A stretch of 64,000 nt of DNA from assembly GCF_016918505.1 (NCBI RefSeq), contig NZ_JAFFPZ010000002.1, positions 186,001-250,000 of the forward strand, given 5' to 3'. Under the pieces are notes generated by a model. The model was not told the DNA's origin and did not search any database. It was given only the letters and a program-made list of their open reading frames with translations. Shown piece after piece: positions 63,564 through 64,000 of the stretch (its first letter is position 1; each line of letters begins with the position of its first letter). This stretch comes from Desulforhopalus vacuolatus (GTDB taxonomy: Bacteria; Desulfobacterota; Desulfobulbia; Desulfobulbales; Desulfocapsaceae). The translations under genes and the position numbers were made by a program.

Positions 63564-64000
63564 ATGCTCAATATAACCTTTGGCATAGCTGTTTTGCTTT
63601 CAACCGGGCTGCTTTTTGCGAAAATTGTGCAGCTCTTTCGTCTTCCTTCAGTGACGGGGTATATTCTGGCAGGTCTTGTTCTTGGTCCGTCGGGGCTGGG
63701 GATTCTCACTCCCGAGAGTGTCGGCCATCAATTAGATCACTTTACCCAGATAGCTCTGATGATGCTTGCTTTCGGTATTGGCGAACATATAGAGTTGCGC
63801 CGACTGCAAAAAATCGCCAAAGATGTGACGTATATCAGTTTTGTTCAGGCTTTCGCCACATACCTGTTTGTTCTGGTTGCAACCTGGCTTGTTGCTCAAC
63901 AGGTCTCTCCCGCAACCAGCCCCCGTGATAATTTCATTCTGGCAATGCTGCTCGGTGCCATAGCTGTCGCAACTGCACCGGCGGCCCTTCTGCTTGTTGT
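63564..64000 (+). CDS. Kef-type (CPA2) cation:proton antiporter, 3' truncated
   Basis: The frame opens at ATG 63564 and is still open at the window end (145 codons). It begins LNITFGIAVLLSTGLLFAKI, then FRLPSVTGYILAGLVLGPSGLG, a segment typical of CPA2 antiporters, IALMMLAFGIGEHIEL (family Asp/Glu region replaced by GIGE) and further hydrophobic segments ending GAIAVATAPAALLLVV. It is an inner-membrane Na+/H+ or K+/H+ exchanger; whether it carries a TrkA-N domain cannot be seen. A weak AGGT precedes the ATG. Confidence 0.88.
   Translation, partial: MLNITFGIAVLLSTGLLFAKIVQLFRLPSVTGYILAGLVLGPSGLGILTPESVGHQLDHFTQIALMMLAFGIGEHIELRRLQKIAKDVTYISFVQAFATYLFVLVATWLVAQQVSPATSPRDNFILAMLLGAIAVATAPAALLLV

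Overview
The window reads as chromosomal DNA of a Gram-negative anaerobe, most likely a Desulfobacterota member of the Desulfobulbales type. This rests on the mix of genes seen: a folate/FAD tRNA methylase (TrmFO), a complete recCBD set, a C4-dicarboxylate-type TRAP transporter, glutaconate-type CoA-transferase, periplasmic multihaem cytochromes, a DUF4080 B12/radical-SAM protein and a FabL-type enoyl reductase. Taxonomy is inference; no rRNA gene or search was available. No prophage, insertion-sequence transposase, CRISPR array or tRNA gene was recognised.

Layout. 1-2.7 kb: end of a TtcA-like tRNA thiolase, asnS and ubiE/menG in one tight block. 3.6-6.5 kb: TRAP operon dctP-hairpin-dctQM with a strong terminator. 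7.3-7.8 kb: universal stress protein. 7.9-18.2 kb: an unrecognised gene facing a coupled series, small membrane protein-recC-recB-isoprenylcysteine methyltransferase-like gene-recD. 18.2-20.3 kb: an island with a MarR regulator and small Cys/Gly-rich proteins, broken up by mobile-looking repeats. 20.3-22.2 kb: CoA-transferase pair. 24.2-34.7 kb: classic transcription/translation cluster rimP-nusA-ylxR-infB-rbfA-nrnA-truB-rpsO-pnp, with an attenuator-like leader before rimP and a long-range paired leader before pnp. 36.0-37.9 kb: a NapC-type cytochrome and an octahaem HAO-family cytochrome. 38.7-49.0 kb: selO, a DUF389 membrane protein, a diguanylate cyclase, a cyclophilin-FKBP fusion, a B12/radical-SAM protein and fabL. 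49.1-52.4 kb: a three-gene ABC exporter operon. 52.5-54 kb: TauE/SafE permease and maf. 54.2-59.4 kb: a two-gene operon of a HEAT/cNMP/PilZ protein and a Twinkle/T7-gp4-like primase-helicase. 59.8-64 kb: beta-helix lipoprotein, trmFO and the start of a CPA2 antiporter.

Intergenic DNA is unusually rich in repeats. Family A/C is MITE-like, with ATACCATT...AATGGTAT ends and often a polypurine heptad core. Family B is marked by GATATCGGAGTCTGGCG and has internally amplified 18-bp units. Family D is a palindrome around ACAAGGCATGCCTTGT. They lie between genes, several touching stop codons, and a fragment of the ubiE 3' end has been copied beside one of them.

The best candidate for an undescribed system is the 54.2-59.4 kb pair. 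A large scaffold with an intact c-di-GMP-binding PilZ signature is translationally coupled to a primase-helicase whose Toprim acidic motif looks degenerate. The second is the pnp leader, whose two long-range helices cannot form as simple nested hairpins.
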